Below, one piece after another: positions 6,945 to 14,704 of a DNA stretch of 15,840 nt. Each line of letters opens with the position of its first letter. The stretch's first letter is position 1. The stretch is taken from NCBI GenBank assembly GCA_020627605.1, contig JAHDGO010000015.1:1-15840 (forward strand). Direction: 5' to 3'. The position numbers and the translations under genes were made by a program. The stretch comes from Yoonia sp. Lineage in GTDB: Bacteria; Pseudomonadota; Alphaproteobacteria; Rhodobacterales; Rhodobacteraceae. The notes under the pieces are model-generated. The model was not told where the DNA came from. It saw nothing but the letters and a program-made list of their open reading frames with translations, and searched no databases.

Positions 6945-8702
6945 ATGTTTAAGCGATTGACGATGCTACTGGCGCTGGTCGCTCTGCCCGTGCAGGCGCA
7001 AGAGGTGCGGCTGGTTGCGCAAGAGGCGCGGGATGAACTGAACGCCGCCTCGCTTTTGCGCGCGCTGGAAGATGACGCCAGCCCGCAGGATTATATCGCC
7101 GCCGCCCGTGCCGATTATCGCCGTCTGCTGACGGCGCTTTACAGTGCGGGCTATTATTCCGGCACCGTGTCGATCACCGTCGACGGGACAGAGGCCGCAA
7201 ATATCGCCCCGCTTGCCGCGCCGCGCAGTATCCGCGAGGTGGTGATCGCCATCGACCCCGGCCCGCAGTTCACCTTTGGCCGCGTCGCAATCACCCCGCA
7301 GGCCCCGCAATCGACCCTGCCGGACAGCTTTGCCACCGGCGAAACCGCCCGCTCTGACCAGATATCAGGGGCCGTGGACAGCAGCATCAGCGCCTGGCGC
7401 GATATCGGCTTTGCCAAGGCCGCCGTTGCCAGCCAGTCGATCACCGCCCGCCACAGCGCCAATCAGCTGAATGTCGATATCGGGCTGAATACCGGTCCGC
7501 GCCTGCGCTTTGGCCCGCTGGTTGTGTCAGGCAGCGACGATGTCAGCGACGCACGTATCCGCCAGATTGCGGGCCTGCCCACAGGTGCAGTCTTTTCGCC
7601 GGCAGAGGTCGAAGCAGCCGCCCGCCGCCTGCGCCGCACGGGCACCTTTGAAAGTGTGGCACTGACCGAAAGTGACACCATTGGTCCCGACAACACCCTG
7701 CCGATCCGCGCGCAACTGTCGGACGCCAAGCCGCGCCGCTTTGGTTTCGGGGTCGAGGTGTCGTCGATCGAGGGTCTGACGCTGTCCAGCTTCTGGCTGC
7801 ACCGCAATCTGCTGGGCGGCGCCGAACGCCTGCGGGTCGAGGGTGAGGTCTCTGGCATCACCGGCGAAACCGGCGGTGTCGACTACCGCCTTGGCGGGAC
7901 ATTCACCCGCCCCGCCACCTTTGGCCCCGACACAGAATATTTCCTGACGGGCCAGATTTCCCGTGAGGACGAGCCTGAGTTCCTGATTGACAAGATCGCG
8001 GTCGAAACCGGCTTTTCCCGCGTGCTCAGCGATGATCTGACCGTGCGCGCCGGTGTCGGCCTGCTGCGCGCCCGCGAGGAAACCGCATTTGACACCCGGT
8101 CCTACACGCTGCTGACGCTGCCACTTGATGCGACGCTGGACCGACGCAACGATCCGGCCAGTGCCACGCAGGGCTATTTTCTGGATGTGAACACGACGCC
8201 ATTTATCAGCGTTGATGGCGATATCGCCGGGGCGCGGCTTTATGGCGATGCGCGCGGCTATCTGTCCTTCGGGGCCGAGGACGGTGTGACCTTCGCCGCC
8301 CGCGGGCAGTTTGGCAGCCTCGCCGGGGCCAGCCTGACCGAAGCACCCGCCGATTTCCTGTTCTATTCCGGCGGCGGCGGCACCGTGCGCGGGCAACCCT
8401 ACCAAAGCCTCGGCATTGATATGGACGGGCGCACCACCGGGGGCGCGTCATTCGTCGGCGCGCAGCTTGAGGCACGGGTGACGGTGCGCGAAAACATCGC
8501 GCTCGTGGGCTTTTATGACGTGGGCTATGTCGGCGCGACCTCAACGCCGGGCGAAGACGGTGACTGGCACGCCGGGGCCGGGGTCGGCCTGCGCTACAAC
8601 ACCGGCATCGGGCCGATCCGGCTGGATCTTGGCACACAGGCCAGTGGTGATGACGTGGCCGAGGACCTGCAGGTATACATCGGGATCGGACAAGCGTTTT
8701 GA
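6945..8702 (+). CDS. tamA: TamA, outer-membrane Omp85-family translocation and assembly module component
   Basis: This encodes 585 residues. A signal peptide (MFKRLTMLLALVALPVQA, likely cleaved before Q19) sends it to the envelope. Residues of about 20-250 form the POTRA region, visible as repeated beta-alpha units such as GPQFTFGRVAI and GPRLRFGPLVVSG. The rest is the 16-strand barrel of the bacterial surface antigen/Omp85 superfamily. It contains the loop-6 motif GGGGTVRGQPY with R482-G483, and ends in a C-terminal Phe (YIGIGQAF), the usual beta-signal for Bam-dependent insertion. TamA partners TamB to insert autotransporters and other barrels and is linked to lipid transport to the outer membrane. 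The length fits TamA (about 580) rather than BamA (about 800). A purine-rich AAAGGGG lies before the start at slightly long spacing. tamB overlaps its stop codon, which confirms the assignment. Confidence 0.93.
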   Translation: MFKRLTMLLALVALPVQAQEVRLVAQEARDELNAASLLRALEDDASPQDYIAAARADYRRLLTALYSAGYYSGTVSITVDGTEAANIAPLAAPRSIREVVIAIDPGPQFTFGRVAITPQAPQSTLPDSFATGETARSDQISGAVDSSISAWRDIGFAKAAVASQSITARHSANQLNVDIGLNTGPRLRFGPLVVSGSDDVSDARIRQIAGLPTGAVFSPAEVEAAARRLRRTGTFESVALTESDTIGPDNTLPIRAQLSDAKPRRFGFGVEVSSIEGLTLSSFWLHRNLLGGAERLRVEGEVSGITGETGGVDYRLGGTFTRPATFGPDTEYFLTGQISREDEPEFLIDKIAVETGFSRVLSDDLTVRAGVGLLRAREETAFDTRSYTLLTLPLDATLDRRNDPASATQGYFLDVNTTPFISVDGDIAGARLYGDARGYLSFGAEDGVTFAARGQFGSLAGASLTEAPADFLFYSGGGGTVRGQPYQSLGIDMDGRTTGGASFVGAQLEARVTVRENIALVGFYDVGYVGATSTPGEDGDWHAGAGVGLRYNTGIGPIRLDLGTQASGDDVAEDLQVYIGIGQAF

Positions 8703-11700
8703 GACAGTTTTTCATCACCTGCACGGTTGCCGCCCTTCCCGCACTCGCGCTGGCGCAATCCGCGCAAGAGGAAGAAGACAAGGGTTATCTGACGAACCTG
8801 ATCGAGGAAAACCTTTCCGGCGTCAGCCGCGAGGTGAATATTCAGGGGTTTGAGGGCGCGCTCAGCTCTGCGGCGTCCATCCAGAGTCTGACGATTTCGG
8901 ATGCCGAAGGTGTCTGGCTGACGCTGGAAGACGTCGTGCTGGACTGGAACCGCAGCGCGCTGTTGCGCGGGGCCATCGACGTGCAGGAGCTTAGCGCGCA
9001 GCGCATCCTGATCGCCCGCCCGCCAGTGTCCGAAGACACCGGACCAGCGGCAGAGGCCACACCGTTCTCCCTGCCGGAACTGCCGGTCAGCGTCACGCTG
9101 GATCAGCTGAGCATCGCTGAAATCTCACTGGGCGAGGCGTTCCTGGGAGAGCCGATCTCTGTCGGATTGGTTGGGTCCGCCAGTCTGGCGGACGGTGAGG
9201 GTGCGGCCAATATCGTCGCCACCCGGCTGGGCGAAAAGACCGGCGTGTTCGAGATCGAAGGCGCCTACGCCAATGAAACCCGCGTGCTGGACCTGCTTTT
9301 GAACCTCGAAGAAGGGGCCGACGGGATCGCCGCACGCCTGCTTGATCTGCCGGGGCGGCCATCCGTACGGCTGTCGGTGCAGGGCGATGCCCCCATCGAC
9401 GATTACGCCGCAACGATTGATATCGCCACCGATGGGCAGGACCGGCTGTCCGGCGATTTCACCCTGCGCGAAGAGGCCGGTGAAACGCGGATCACCCTGG
9501 ACGTGGGTGGCGATGTCTCGCCGCTTTTCGCGCCAGAGTATCAGGGCTTTTTCGGCACAGACGCCACGCTCGCGGCAGAGGTTGTGCAAACCAGTGACGG
9601 ACGCATCGATATCCCCTCCATCGCGCTTGATGCCGGGCGCGTGGCCCTTGATGGCGCAATCCGTATCGGGCGGCAGGGCTGGCCATCGCTGATTGATCTG
9701 CAGGGCGGTATCACCTCTGCCGATGGCGACCCGGTGTTGTTGCCGCTGACGGGGCCAAAGACCTTTGTCGATGGCATGACCCTGACCATCGCCTACGACG
9801 CGGCCACGTCAGAGGATTGGCGCGCCGATATCGCCATTGACGGGCTGACCCGCCCCGGTCTGGCCATCGACGAGGTCAGCCTGACGGGCGGCGGTATCCT
9901 GCGTCCCGGCGAAGAAGACGCTGTCGGCGCGGTCACGGCAACGCTGGACTATGCCGCATCGGGCCTGCGCCTTGATGACGCTGGCGCGGCAGAGGCCTTT
10001 GGCGACACCATCGGCGGGCAGTTTGTGGCCCGCCGCACCGAGGGCGACGTCACAGAGATCAGCAAGCTGAGCCTGACAGGGGCCGGGCTGGATGTGCTGG
10101 CGAGTGCGACAATCGCAGGGCCCGACAGCGGTTTTCAGACAGAGGCCACCATTGATGCGGCCATCACGGGGCTGGCACGGTTTTCCACGCTCGCCGGGCA
10201 GGATCTTGGCGGCGGGGCAGAGGTCACTGCTGACATTAACGCGACCCCGCTTGACGGCCTTTTCAACATCGTCGTGACCGGTGAGACGAACGATCTGTCC
10301 GTGGGCATTGCAGAGGCGGATCGCGTGCTTGCAGGCACAGGCACAATCGCCGCCACCGCCGTGCGCGACACTGCCGGGACGCGGCTCGAAAATCTGACCA
10401 TCCGCACCGATGCCGCCAATCTGCGCGCCATGGCAGAGGCGACCAATGAAGGCGCGGAGGCGCAAATCGACGCCAGCCTGCGTGATCTGGCTTTGGTCGT
10501 GGACGGGCTGACCGGCCCGGCCACGGTCACCGGTGACGTCAGCCAGGGTGGCGATGGGACAATCACCTTTGCACTTGATGGCACTGGACCCGCCACAAGC
10601 TTCACCACCGCAGGCAGCGTGAACCCTGCCGAGAACGGCCAGACGATCAACGCGACCGTCGATGCCGCTGTCAGCGACCTCAGCCGCTATGCCGCGCTGG
10701 CCGGGCGCCCGATTTCAGGCGCGGCCGACGTGACGCTGCGGGGTGTCCTGCTCAGCGACGCAATGCGCTTTGATGCTGATATCTCCGGCACAACCCGCGA
10801 TCTGGTGACGGGCGAGGCGCGGATTGACCCCCTGCTGGCCGGTGACGGGGTGATCAATGCTGCCGTGGCCCGCACCGGGACAGACAGTTTCAGCCTCTCC
10901 GATCTGCTTGTCAGCACCCCGCAAATGCGGCTGGTGGGCGAGGCAGCAATTGACCTTGCAGGCGCGCAAGAGGGCGATATCAGCTTTCGTATCAATGACG
11001 CCGCCCTGCTGGACCCCAGCCTGACCGGCCCGATCCAGCTGACCCTGACAGCCGACCCCTTGCCGGATGCGGTCACACAGACCCGCCTGCAACTGACAGG
11101 CCCCGGCACAGATGTCACCTTTGACGGCACCGTGGCCCCGGCGGCAGCGGACTACGCGATCGGCGGCGATCTGTCGGCGCAGGTCGACAGCCTTGCGACC
11201 TATGCCGGACTGGCAGGACAACCCATCACCGGCGCCATTGACCTGACCGCCAGCGGCACCCTGCTACCGGACCTCAGCCGCTTTGACGCCCAGATCAACC
11301 TGCGCAGCGATGACCTTGGCATCGGCAACCCGACCGTTGACCAATTGCTGGCCGGCACCGGGCGCATCAACGCCAACATCGGGCTGGCAGACGAGGTGCT
11401 GTCGCTACGCACGTTAGAGGTGTCCACCCGCGAAGTGTCCATCGTGGCTGCCCTGAACGGGGCCGCCGGACAGGGGCAAGGGCGGTTCAACGCCAGTCTG
11501 CGCAATGTCGGCCTGTTTACCGACCAGATCAGCGGCCCCGTGCGGGCAACCGGTGCGGCCTCACTTGATGAGGCTGGCAACTGGGGCGTTGACGCCAATG
11601 CCACCGGCCCCGGCGGGCTGGCGGCGCGCATTGTCGGCGACTACCGTGCCGATGGCACGCTGGACATGGATATCGACGGCAGCGCCCCACTGGCACTGGC

Positions 11701-12967
11701 CAATACCGCGATTGATCCGCGCAGGCTAAGCGGGACAGCAAACTTTGACCTCAACATCGACGGCCAACCATCGGTCGAGGCGGTCAGCGGACAGGTCACT
11801 TTCGCCAACGGGCGGCTGGCAGCGCCAACACTGGCGACGGCGCTGACCGATATCACCGGGCAGATCGGGCTGAACAGCGGGCGCGCGCAGATTGACCTGC
11901 GCACCCGCGTCGAAGGCGGCGGGCGGATCACCGTGACCGGCCCCGTCGCCCTGACCGGCACCAATCAGGCCGATATCACCGTGGCGATCAATCAACTGGT
12001 GGTGCAGGACCCGGACCTTTACGCGACCGAAGTCACCGGAAACATCACGCTGAATGGCCCGTTGCAGGGCGGTGCGCGGATCGCGGGGCGGCTGGAACTG
12101 GGCCAGACCGATATTCAGGTGCCATCGTCGTCCATCAGCACCCTGGGCGAACTGCCAGAGGTCACCCATATCGGCGCGCCAGCAGCCGTGCGCCGCACGC
12201 TGAACCGGGCTGGGCTGACAACAACCGGGCGCGACGCGGACGATGGTGGCGCATCCGGCGGCGGTGGCCCGGCCTTTCCGCTCGATATCGTGATCAACGC
12301 ACCATCGCGCATCTTTATCCGTGGCCGTGGCCTTGATGCGGAACTGGGCGGCAGCCTGACCATCGGCGGCACCACTGACAACGTGATCCCAGTCGGGCGC
12401 TTCTCGCTGATCAGAGGGCGGATCGACATCCTGCAACAGCGGTTTGAGCTTAGCGAAGGCGTTGCCTCGCTGCAGGGGGATTTCGCTCCCTTCATCCGGC
12501 TTGTGGCGAACACGGAAACCGAAAACGGCACATTGATCAGCATCATCGTGGAAGGCCCGGCAGGCAGCCCCGAGGTCCGTTTTGAATCCGTGCCGGAACT
12601 GCCCCAGGATGAGGTGCTGGCCCAGCTGATCTTTGGCCGTGACCTGTCCAGCATCAGCCCGCTGCAGGCCGTACAACTGGCCGCCGCCGTCAGCACGCTG
12701 GCCGGGCGCGGTGGCGGGGCGTTGGACCGGCTGCGGTCCAACATCGGTCTGGATGATTTCGACGTCACCACCGATGACGAAGGCAACGCCGCCGTGCGCG
12801 CAGGCAAATATCTGTCAGACAACGTCTATACCGACGTCACTGTCACCAGCGAAGGTGAGACAGAGATCAACCTGAACCTCGACATCACGAATGAGATCAC
12901 CGCCAAGGGCAGCGTCGATCAAGACGGCGAAACCAGCCTCGGCGTGTTCTTCCAGCGTGATTACTAG
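8699..12967 (+). CDS. tamB: TamB, periplasm-spanning translocation and assembly module component
   Basis: This encodes 1422 residues, somewhat longer than the E. coli protein (about 1260). The start is TTG, overlapping the tamA stop as TTGA. No ATG or GTG gives a better N-terminus, and the TTG yields a signal/anchor sequence (MRQFFITCTVAALPALALAQ). The body is beta-rich and acidic with hardly any Cys, as expected for the long hydrophobic groove that spans the periplasm. The C-terminal third matches the TamB/DUF490 domain (PF04357), including GRFSLIRGRIDILQQRFELS, the segment VPELPQDEVLAQLIFGRDLS and the final strands ending FFQRDY. A Gly-rich linker (about 1181-1192) precedes it. Residues of about 492-1050 consist of repeats with a period of about 170. 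TamB bridges the inner membrane to TamA for outer-membrane protein assembly and probably phospholipid transport. The start overlap implies translational coupling and balanced synthesis. Confidence 0.93.
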   Translation: MRQFFITCTVAALPALALAQSAQEEEDKGYLTNLIEENLSGVSREVNIQGFEGALSSAASIQSLTISDAEGVWLTLEDVVLDWNRSALLRGAIDVQELSAQRILIARPPVSEDTGPAAEATPFSLPELPVSVTLDQLSIAEISLGEAFLGEPISVGLVGSASLADGEGAANIVATRLGEKTGVFEIEGAYANETRVLDLLLNLEEGADGIAARLLDLPGRPSVRLSVQGDAPIDDYAATIDIATDGQDRLSGDFTLREEAGETRITLDVGGDVSPLFAPEYQGFFGTDATLAAEVVQTSDGRIDIPSIALDAGRVALDGAIRIGRQGWPSLIDLQGGITSADGDPVLLPLTGPKTFVDGMTLTIAYDAATSEDWRADIAIDGLTRPGLAIDEVSLTGGGILRPGEEDAVGAVTATLDYAASGLRLDDAGAAEAFGDTIGGQFVARRTEGDVTEISKLSLTGAGLDVLASATIAGPDSGFQTEATIDAAITGLARFSTLAGQDLGGGAEVTADINATPLDGLFNIVVTGETNDLSVGIAEADRVLAGTGTIAATAVRDTAGTRLENLTIRTDAANLRAMAEATNEGAEAQIDASLRDLALVVDGLTGPATVTGDVSQGGDGTITFALDGTGPATSFTTAGSVNPAENGQTINATVDAAVSDLSRYAALAGRPISGAADVTLRGVLLSDAMRFDADISGTTRDLVTGEARIDPLLAGDGVINAAVARTGTDSFSLSDLLVSTPQMRLVGEAAIDLAGAQEGDISFRINDAALLDPSLTGPIQLTLTADPLPDAVTQTRLQLTGPGTDVTFDGTVAPAAADYAIGGDLSAQVDSLATYAGLAGQPITGAIDLTASGTLLPDLSRFDAQINLRSDDLGIGNPTVDQLLAGTGRINANIGLADEVLSLRTLEVSTREVSIVAALNGAAGQGQGRFNASLRNVGLFTDQISGPVRATGAASLDEAGNWGVDANATGPGGLAARIVGDYRADGTLDMDIDGSAPLALANTAIDPRRLSGTANFDLNIDGQPSVEAVSGQVTFANGRLAAPTLATALTDITGQIGLNSGRAQIDLRTRVEGGGRITVTGPVALTGTNQADITVAINQLVVQDPDLYATEVTGNITLNGPLQGGARIAGRLELGQTDIQVPSSSISTLGELPEVTHIGAPAAVRRTLNRAGLTTTGRDADDGGASGGGGPAFPLDIVINAPSRIFIRGRGLDAELGGSLTIGGTTDNVIPVGRFSLIRGRIDILQQRFELSEGVASLQGDFAPFIRLVANTETENGTLISIIVEGPAGSPEVRFESVPELPQDEVLAQLIFGRDLSSISPLQAVQLAAAVSTLAGRGGGALDRLRSNIGLDDFDVTTDDEGNAAVRAGKYLSDNVYTDVTVTSEGETEINLNLDITNEITAKGSVDQDGETSLGVFFQRDY
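10172..11740 (+). repeat. Tandem ~170-residue protein repeats inside tamB
   Basis: Four successive units begin at residues 492 (LARFSTLAGQDLGG), 661 (LSRYAALAGRPISG), 832 (LATYAGLAGQPITG) and, more degenerate, 998 (LALANTAIDPRRLSG). The spacings are 169, 171 and 166 residues. Within each unit a second landmark recurs (RVLAGTGTIAA, PLLAGDGVINA, QLLAGTGRINA). A partial unit without the first landmark seems to precede them. The similarity is at protein level; the DNA has diverged, so the duplication is old. Confidence 0.75.
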
Positions 12968-12969
12968 GC

Positions 12970-13653
12970 ATGTCCATTGGGCGGGCCAGACTGGCGGCCG
13001 CCAACAATGTCGACTGGTACGCGATGATGTGGGAGGTCCACGGCTTGCGCTATAAACGCGACGCCAACGGATTTCGCGCCATCGACCCGCCGCCCGCCTA
13101 TCACGGCTGGGCCGTGGCCATGCCGGGCGCGGAAATCGCAGACCTGATCGCCCCAGCGTTGGATAAGCCCGGTTTCGCCGTCAAAGACGCGAGCGGGCAG
13201 CACGATCTGACAGGGCTTGGACTTGCCAAACTATTCGATGCCAGTTGGATCTGTCACGACGGCAACGCCGCCGCAACGGCCACGGACTGGCAGCGGATCA
13301 CATCCGCAGATGCTTTGGCCAAGTGGGAGGCCGCATGGTCAACCACCTCCCCCACCACTAAACCGCAATTTCCCCCGACCATCCTGCAGCGCGACGACGT
13401 CCGCGTCTTCGGGCGCAAGGCTGGTGATGGCTTTGATGCAGGCTTCATCGCCAATCGGTCGACGGGCTGTGTGGGCCTGTCCAATCTCTTTGGTTCAGAC
13501 GCCTTTCCTGCGGCGACCACGCTCTGCGCTGGCTTCGGTAATGGCAAACCGCTGGTGGGGTATGAACGGGGCGAGGCTCTGACCCAAGCCCGCGCTGCGG
13601 GATGGACCACAACAGGTGATCTGACCATCTGGGCGCGTCAAACGTCGCCGTAG
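12970..13653 (+). CDS. Uncharacterised protein, possibly GNAT-like acyltransferase fold
   Basis: This encodes 227 residues and starts 2 nt after the tamB stop, so it is probably the third gene of the tam transcript. The upstream ribosome site is weak. The N-terminus (NNVDWYAMMWEVHGLRYKRD, residues 12-31) and the C-terminal half resemble GNAT-related proteins. In that half GFIANRSTGCVGLSNLFG (158-175) looks like the paired beta strands flanking the acetyl-CoA site, and the end EALTQARAAGWTTTGDLTIWAR looks like the final 'A-x-x-x-GF-x-x-x-G-x-L-x-V-W' strand. The classical Q/R-x-x-G-x-G/A phosphate loop is not evident, so the fold assignment is tentative and acetyl-CoA binding may be lost. No signal peptide is present, so the product is cytoplasmic, unlike TamA and TamB. 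Its 3' end overlaps the convergent DUF2161 gene by 16 bp. An alternative is simply a lineage-specific hypothetical protein. Confidence 0.75.
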   Translation: MSIGRARLAAANNVDWYAMMWEVHGLRYKRDANGFRAIDPPPAYHGWAVAMPGAEIADLIAPALDKPGFAVKDASGQHDLTGLGLAKLFDASWICHDGNAAATATDWQRITSADALAKWEAAWSTTSPTTKPQFPPTILQRDDVRVFGRKAGDGFDAGFIANRSTGCVGLSNLFGSDAFPAATTLCAGFGNGKPLVGYERGEALTQARAAGWTTTGDLTIWARQTSP

Positions 13654-14288
13654 TCGGCCAATCCCTTGCGCCCGGCATCTGTCAGATCATAGACCCCGCG
13701 AGAGACCCGCACGAACCAGCCATAGTGATCATCGGCCATGATCCGGGTGGCCTGCGGAACCTCTGCCCAGTCCTTGACCTTGGCCCCTTTGGACGGGCCA
13801 TGCACCGCCAGAAACCGTGCGCAGGCCAGCGCATCCTGCCGGTAGCCGGTGACAAGGCCATGGCGGGTCGCGCCGCCCGCATTGGGATCCCCCCGCAACC
13901 TGTCAAAGGCGCGCAGCAGCCGTGTCTTTTTCTTTTTCGATTGGCGTGCGGCATAGGGGCCGGGGTCGGCCAGCACCTCGACCAGACCATCGCGCAACCG
14001 CACGGTCAGCACACCAAGACCGGCGCGTCGGGCGAGCTTCACATTCGCCTTCAGCGCCTTTGTCTTGCCGCCAGCTGGCACCGCCAGATAAACGTGATCG
14101 GTGACCGCCAGCCGGTCGACACCCTGATGAAACAGGGCCAGCGAAAACCCCGTCTTCAGCTCAACGATGACCAGATCATCGCCGCGGCGACCGACCACAT
14201 CGGCGGCCCCCACCTCTCCCTTCACGTCATAGCCTTGGCGTTGCAGATAGGCTTTCACGGGGGGATAAAGATCGGCTTCCTTGACCAT
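13638..14288 (-). CDS. DUF2161 protein, putative PD-(D/E)XK-fold nuclease
   Basis: This encodes 216 residues. It opens KEADLYPPVKAYLQRQGYDVKGEVGAADVVG, followed by DDLVIVELKTGF. These give the PD-(D/E)XK nuclease core: an N-terminal Glu (E4), D30 in GAADVVG, and E43-x-K45 in VELKTG. This matches the DUF2161 family (PF09929), described as putative PD-(D/E)XK phosphodiesterases. The actual substrate and role are unknown. A Lys-rich patch (SKKKKTR, about 116-122) and a C-terminal wHTH-like region (YGWFVRVSRGVYDLTDAGRKGL) could contact nucleic acid. It is not next to a methylase or other restriction gene, so a restriction-modification role is not supported; repair or housekeeping is as likely. 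The start ATG has only a weak Shine-Dalgarno. The gene lies 69 nt after a small basic ORF on the same strand and may share its promoter. It ends inside the convergent gene's last codons. Confidence 0.85.
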   Translation of the reverse strand: MVKEADLYPPVKAYLQRQGYDVKGEVGAADVVGRRGDDLVIVELKTGFSLALFHQGVDRLAVTDHVYLAVPAGGKTKALKANVKLARRAGLGVLTVRLRDGLVEVLADPGPYAARQSKKKKTRLLRAFDRLRGDPNAGGATRHGLVTGYRQDALACARFLAVHGPSKGAKVKDWAEVPQATRIMADDHYGWFVRVSRGVYDLTDAGRKGLADYGDV

Positions 14289-14325
14289 GGCGCCAGCAGA
14301 CGTGATCCGGCCACGCCATGCAAGC

Positions 14326-14348
14326 CCCGCCGCACCGGATACGGCGGG
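14326..14348 (-). terminator. GC-rich hairpin between the small basic ORF and the DUF2161 gene
   Basis: A perfect 7-bp stem CCCGCCG/CGGCGGG with a 9-nt loop sits in the 69-nt gap. No U-run follows on either strand, so it is not a standard intrinsic terminator. It could act as an RNA-processing, stabilising or partial attenuation element separating expression of the two genes. Confidence 0.35.
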
Positions 14349-14357
14349 ACCAAAGGG

Positions 14358-14531
14358 TTATCTGCCGCCCAAGCGGCCGGGAAACCTCGGCGGGCGGCGG
14401 TCAAACCGTTTGTCGCGCCGTAGGCCTGACGGCGCAGGCGGCGCGGTCTCTGGCCGCATCGCGCGGCGCGGTTTCGGATTGGTCACAGGTGTGCGACCCG
14501 CCTTGCGGGGTTTTGGTGTTTTTCGGGGCAT
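14358..14531 (-). CDS. Small Arg/Lys/Pro-rich protein (57 aa), unknown function
   Basis: The start chosen is ATG 14531-14529 because GAGAGGTG lies 5 nt upstream, one of the better ribosome sites in the window. An in-frame ATG 36 nt further upstream has a poorer site. The product begins MPRKTPKPRKAGRTPVTNP and ends RRPPRFPGRLGGR. It is very basic, with a high content of Arg, Lys and Pro, no hydrophobic core and no membrane segment, so it is probably disordered and may bind nucleic acid or ribosomes. I do not recognise a family. Such composition can arise by chance in GC-rich DNA, so the good ribosome site and the strong promoter at 14705-14733 are the main support. It would be the first sizeable gene of a transcript that may continue into the DUF2161 gene. 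Confidence 0.5.
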   Translation of the reverse strand: MPRKTPKPRKAGRTPVTNPKPRRAMRPETAPPAPSGLRRDKRFDRRPPRFPGRLGGR

Positions 14532-14561
14532 GAATGCACCTCTCGTCTGCAATGAAATCTT

Positions 14562-14593
14562 GGCCAAACGGCCGATGGATCGCCAAAGCGGCG
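14562..14593 (-). promoter_or_regulatory. Two small stem-loops in the leader of the small basic ORF
   Basis: GGCC-AAAC-GGCC (14562-14573) and CGCC-AAAGC-GGCG (14581-14593), written on the plus strand, are perfect 4-bp stems. The second lies directly against the stop codon of mini-ORF 2, so a ribosome translating that mini-ORF would cover or melt it. Alternative pairings between the two are possible (TTGGC with GCCAA), as in attenuator-type leaders. The stems are short and could be chance in GC-rich DNA. Confidence 0.3.
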
Positions 14594-14611
14594 TTATTGC
14601 GAACGGTCCAT
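14594..14611 (-). CDS. Mini-ORF 2 (five codons, MDRSQ)
   Basis: ATG-GAC followed by three codons and TAA. AAGGAG (14627-14622) lies 10 nt before the ATG. The start context CTGACAATGGAC is identical to that of mini-ORF 1, 65 nt upstream on the same strand, and the two ORFs have the same length. The conserved ribosome site, start and length suggest that translation initiation matters rather than the peptide. It could be a leader peptide, a ribosome-docking site, or part of a small RNA. No expression evidence is available here. Confidence 0.35.
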   Translation of the reverse strand: MDRSQ

Positions 14612-14658
14612 TGTCAGGATGCTCCTTCAGGTGGGAAACGTCAGATCAGGGCGGGCGG

Positions 14659-14676
14659 TTAAACCATCTTGTCCAT
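14659..14676 (-). CDS. Mini-ORF 1 (five codons, MDKMV)
   Basis: ATG-GAC followed by three codons and TAA. A near-perfect Shine-Dalgarno, AGGAGGA (14691-14685), stands 8 nt before the ATG. It is the first ORF after the promoter at 14705-14733, with a predicted 5' leader of about 20 nt. It shares its 12-nt start context and exact length with mini-ORF 2. It is also in frame with the tail of a long antisense ORF through ppaC, but that ORF looks like a shadow. Confidence 0.35.
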   Translation of the reverse strand: MDKMV

Positions 14677-14704
14677 TGTCAGCGTCCTCCTAAAGAATGC
14701 GTCA

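Noticed and set aside
7527..8405. Minus-strand 292-codon ORF inside tamA
   Set aside because: It is antisense to the conserved Omp85 barrel and composed mostly of Gly/Ala/Arg/Gln without motifs.
11726..12676. Long minus-strand ORF (316 codons) inside tamB
   Set aside because: It is antisense to the conserved TamB C-terminal domain and has shadow-type composition.
14326..14348. Hairpin as a true intrinsic terminator
   Set aside because: The stem is strong, but no run of T follows on either strand.
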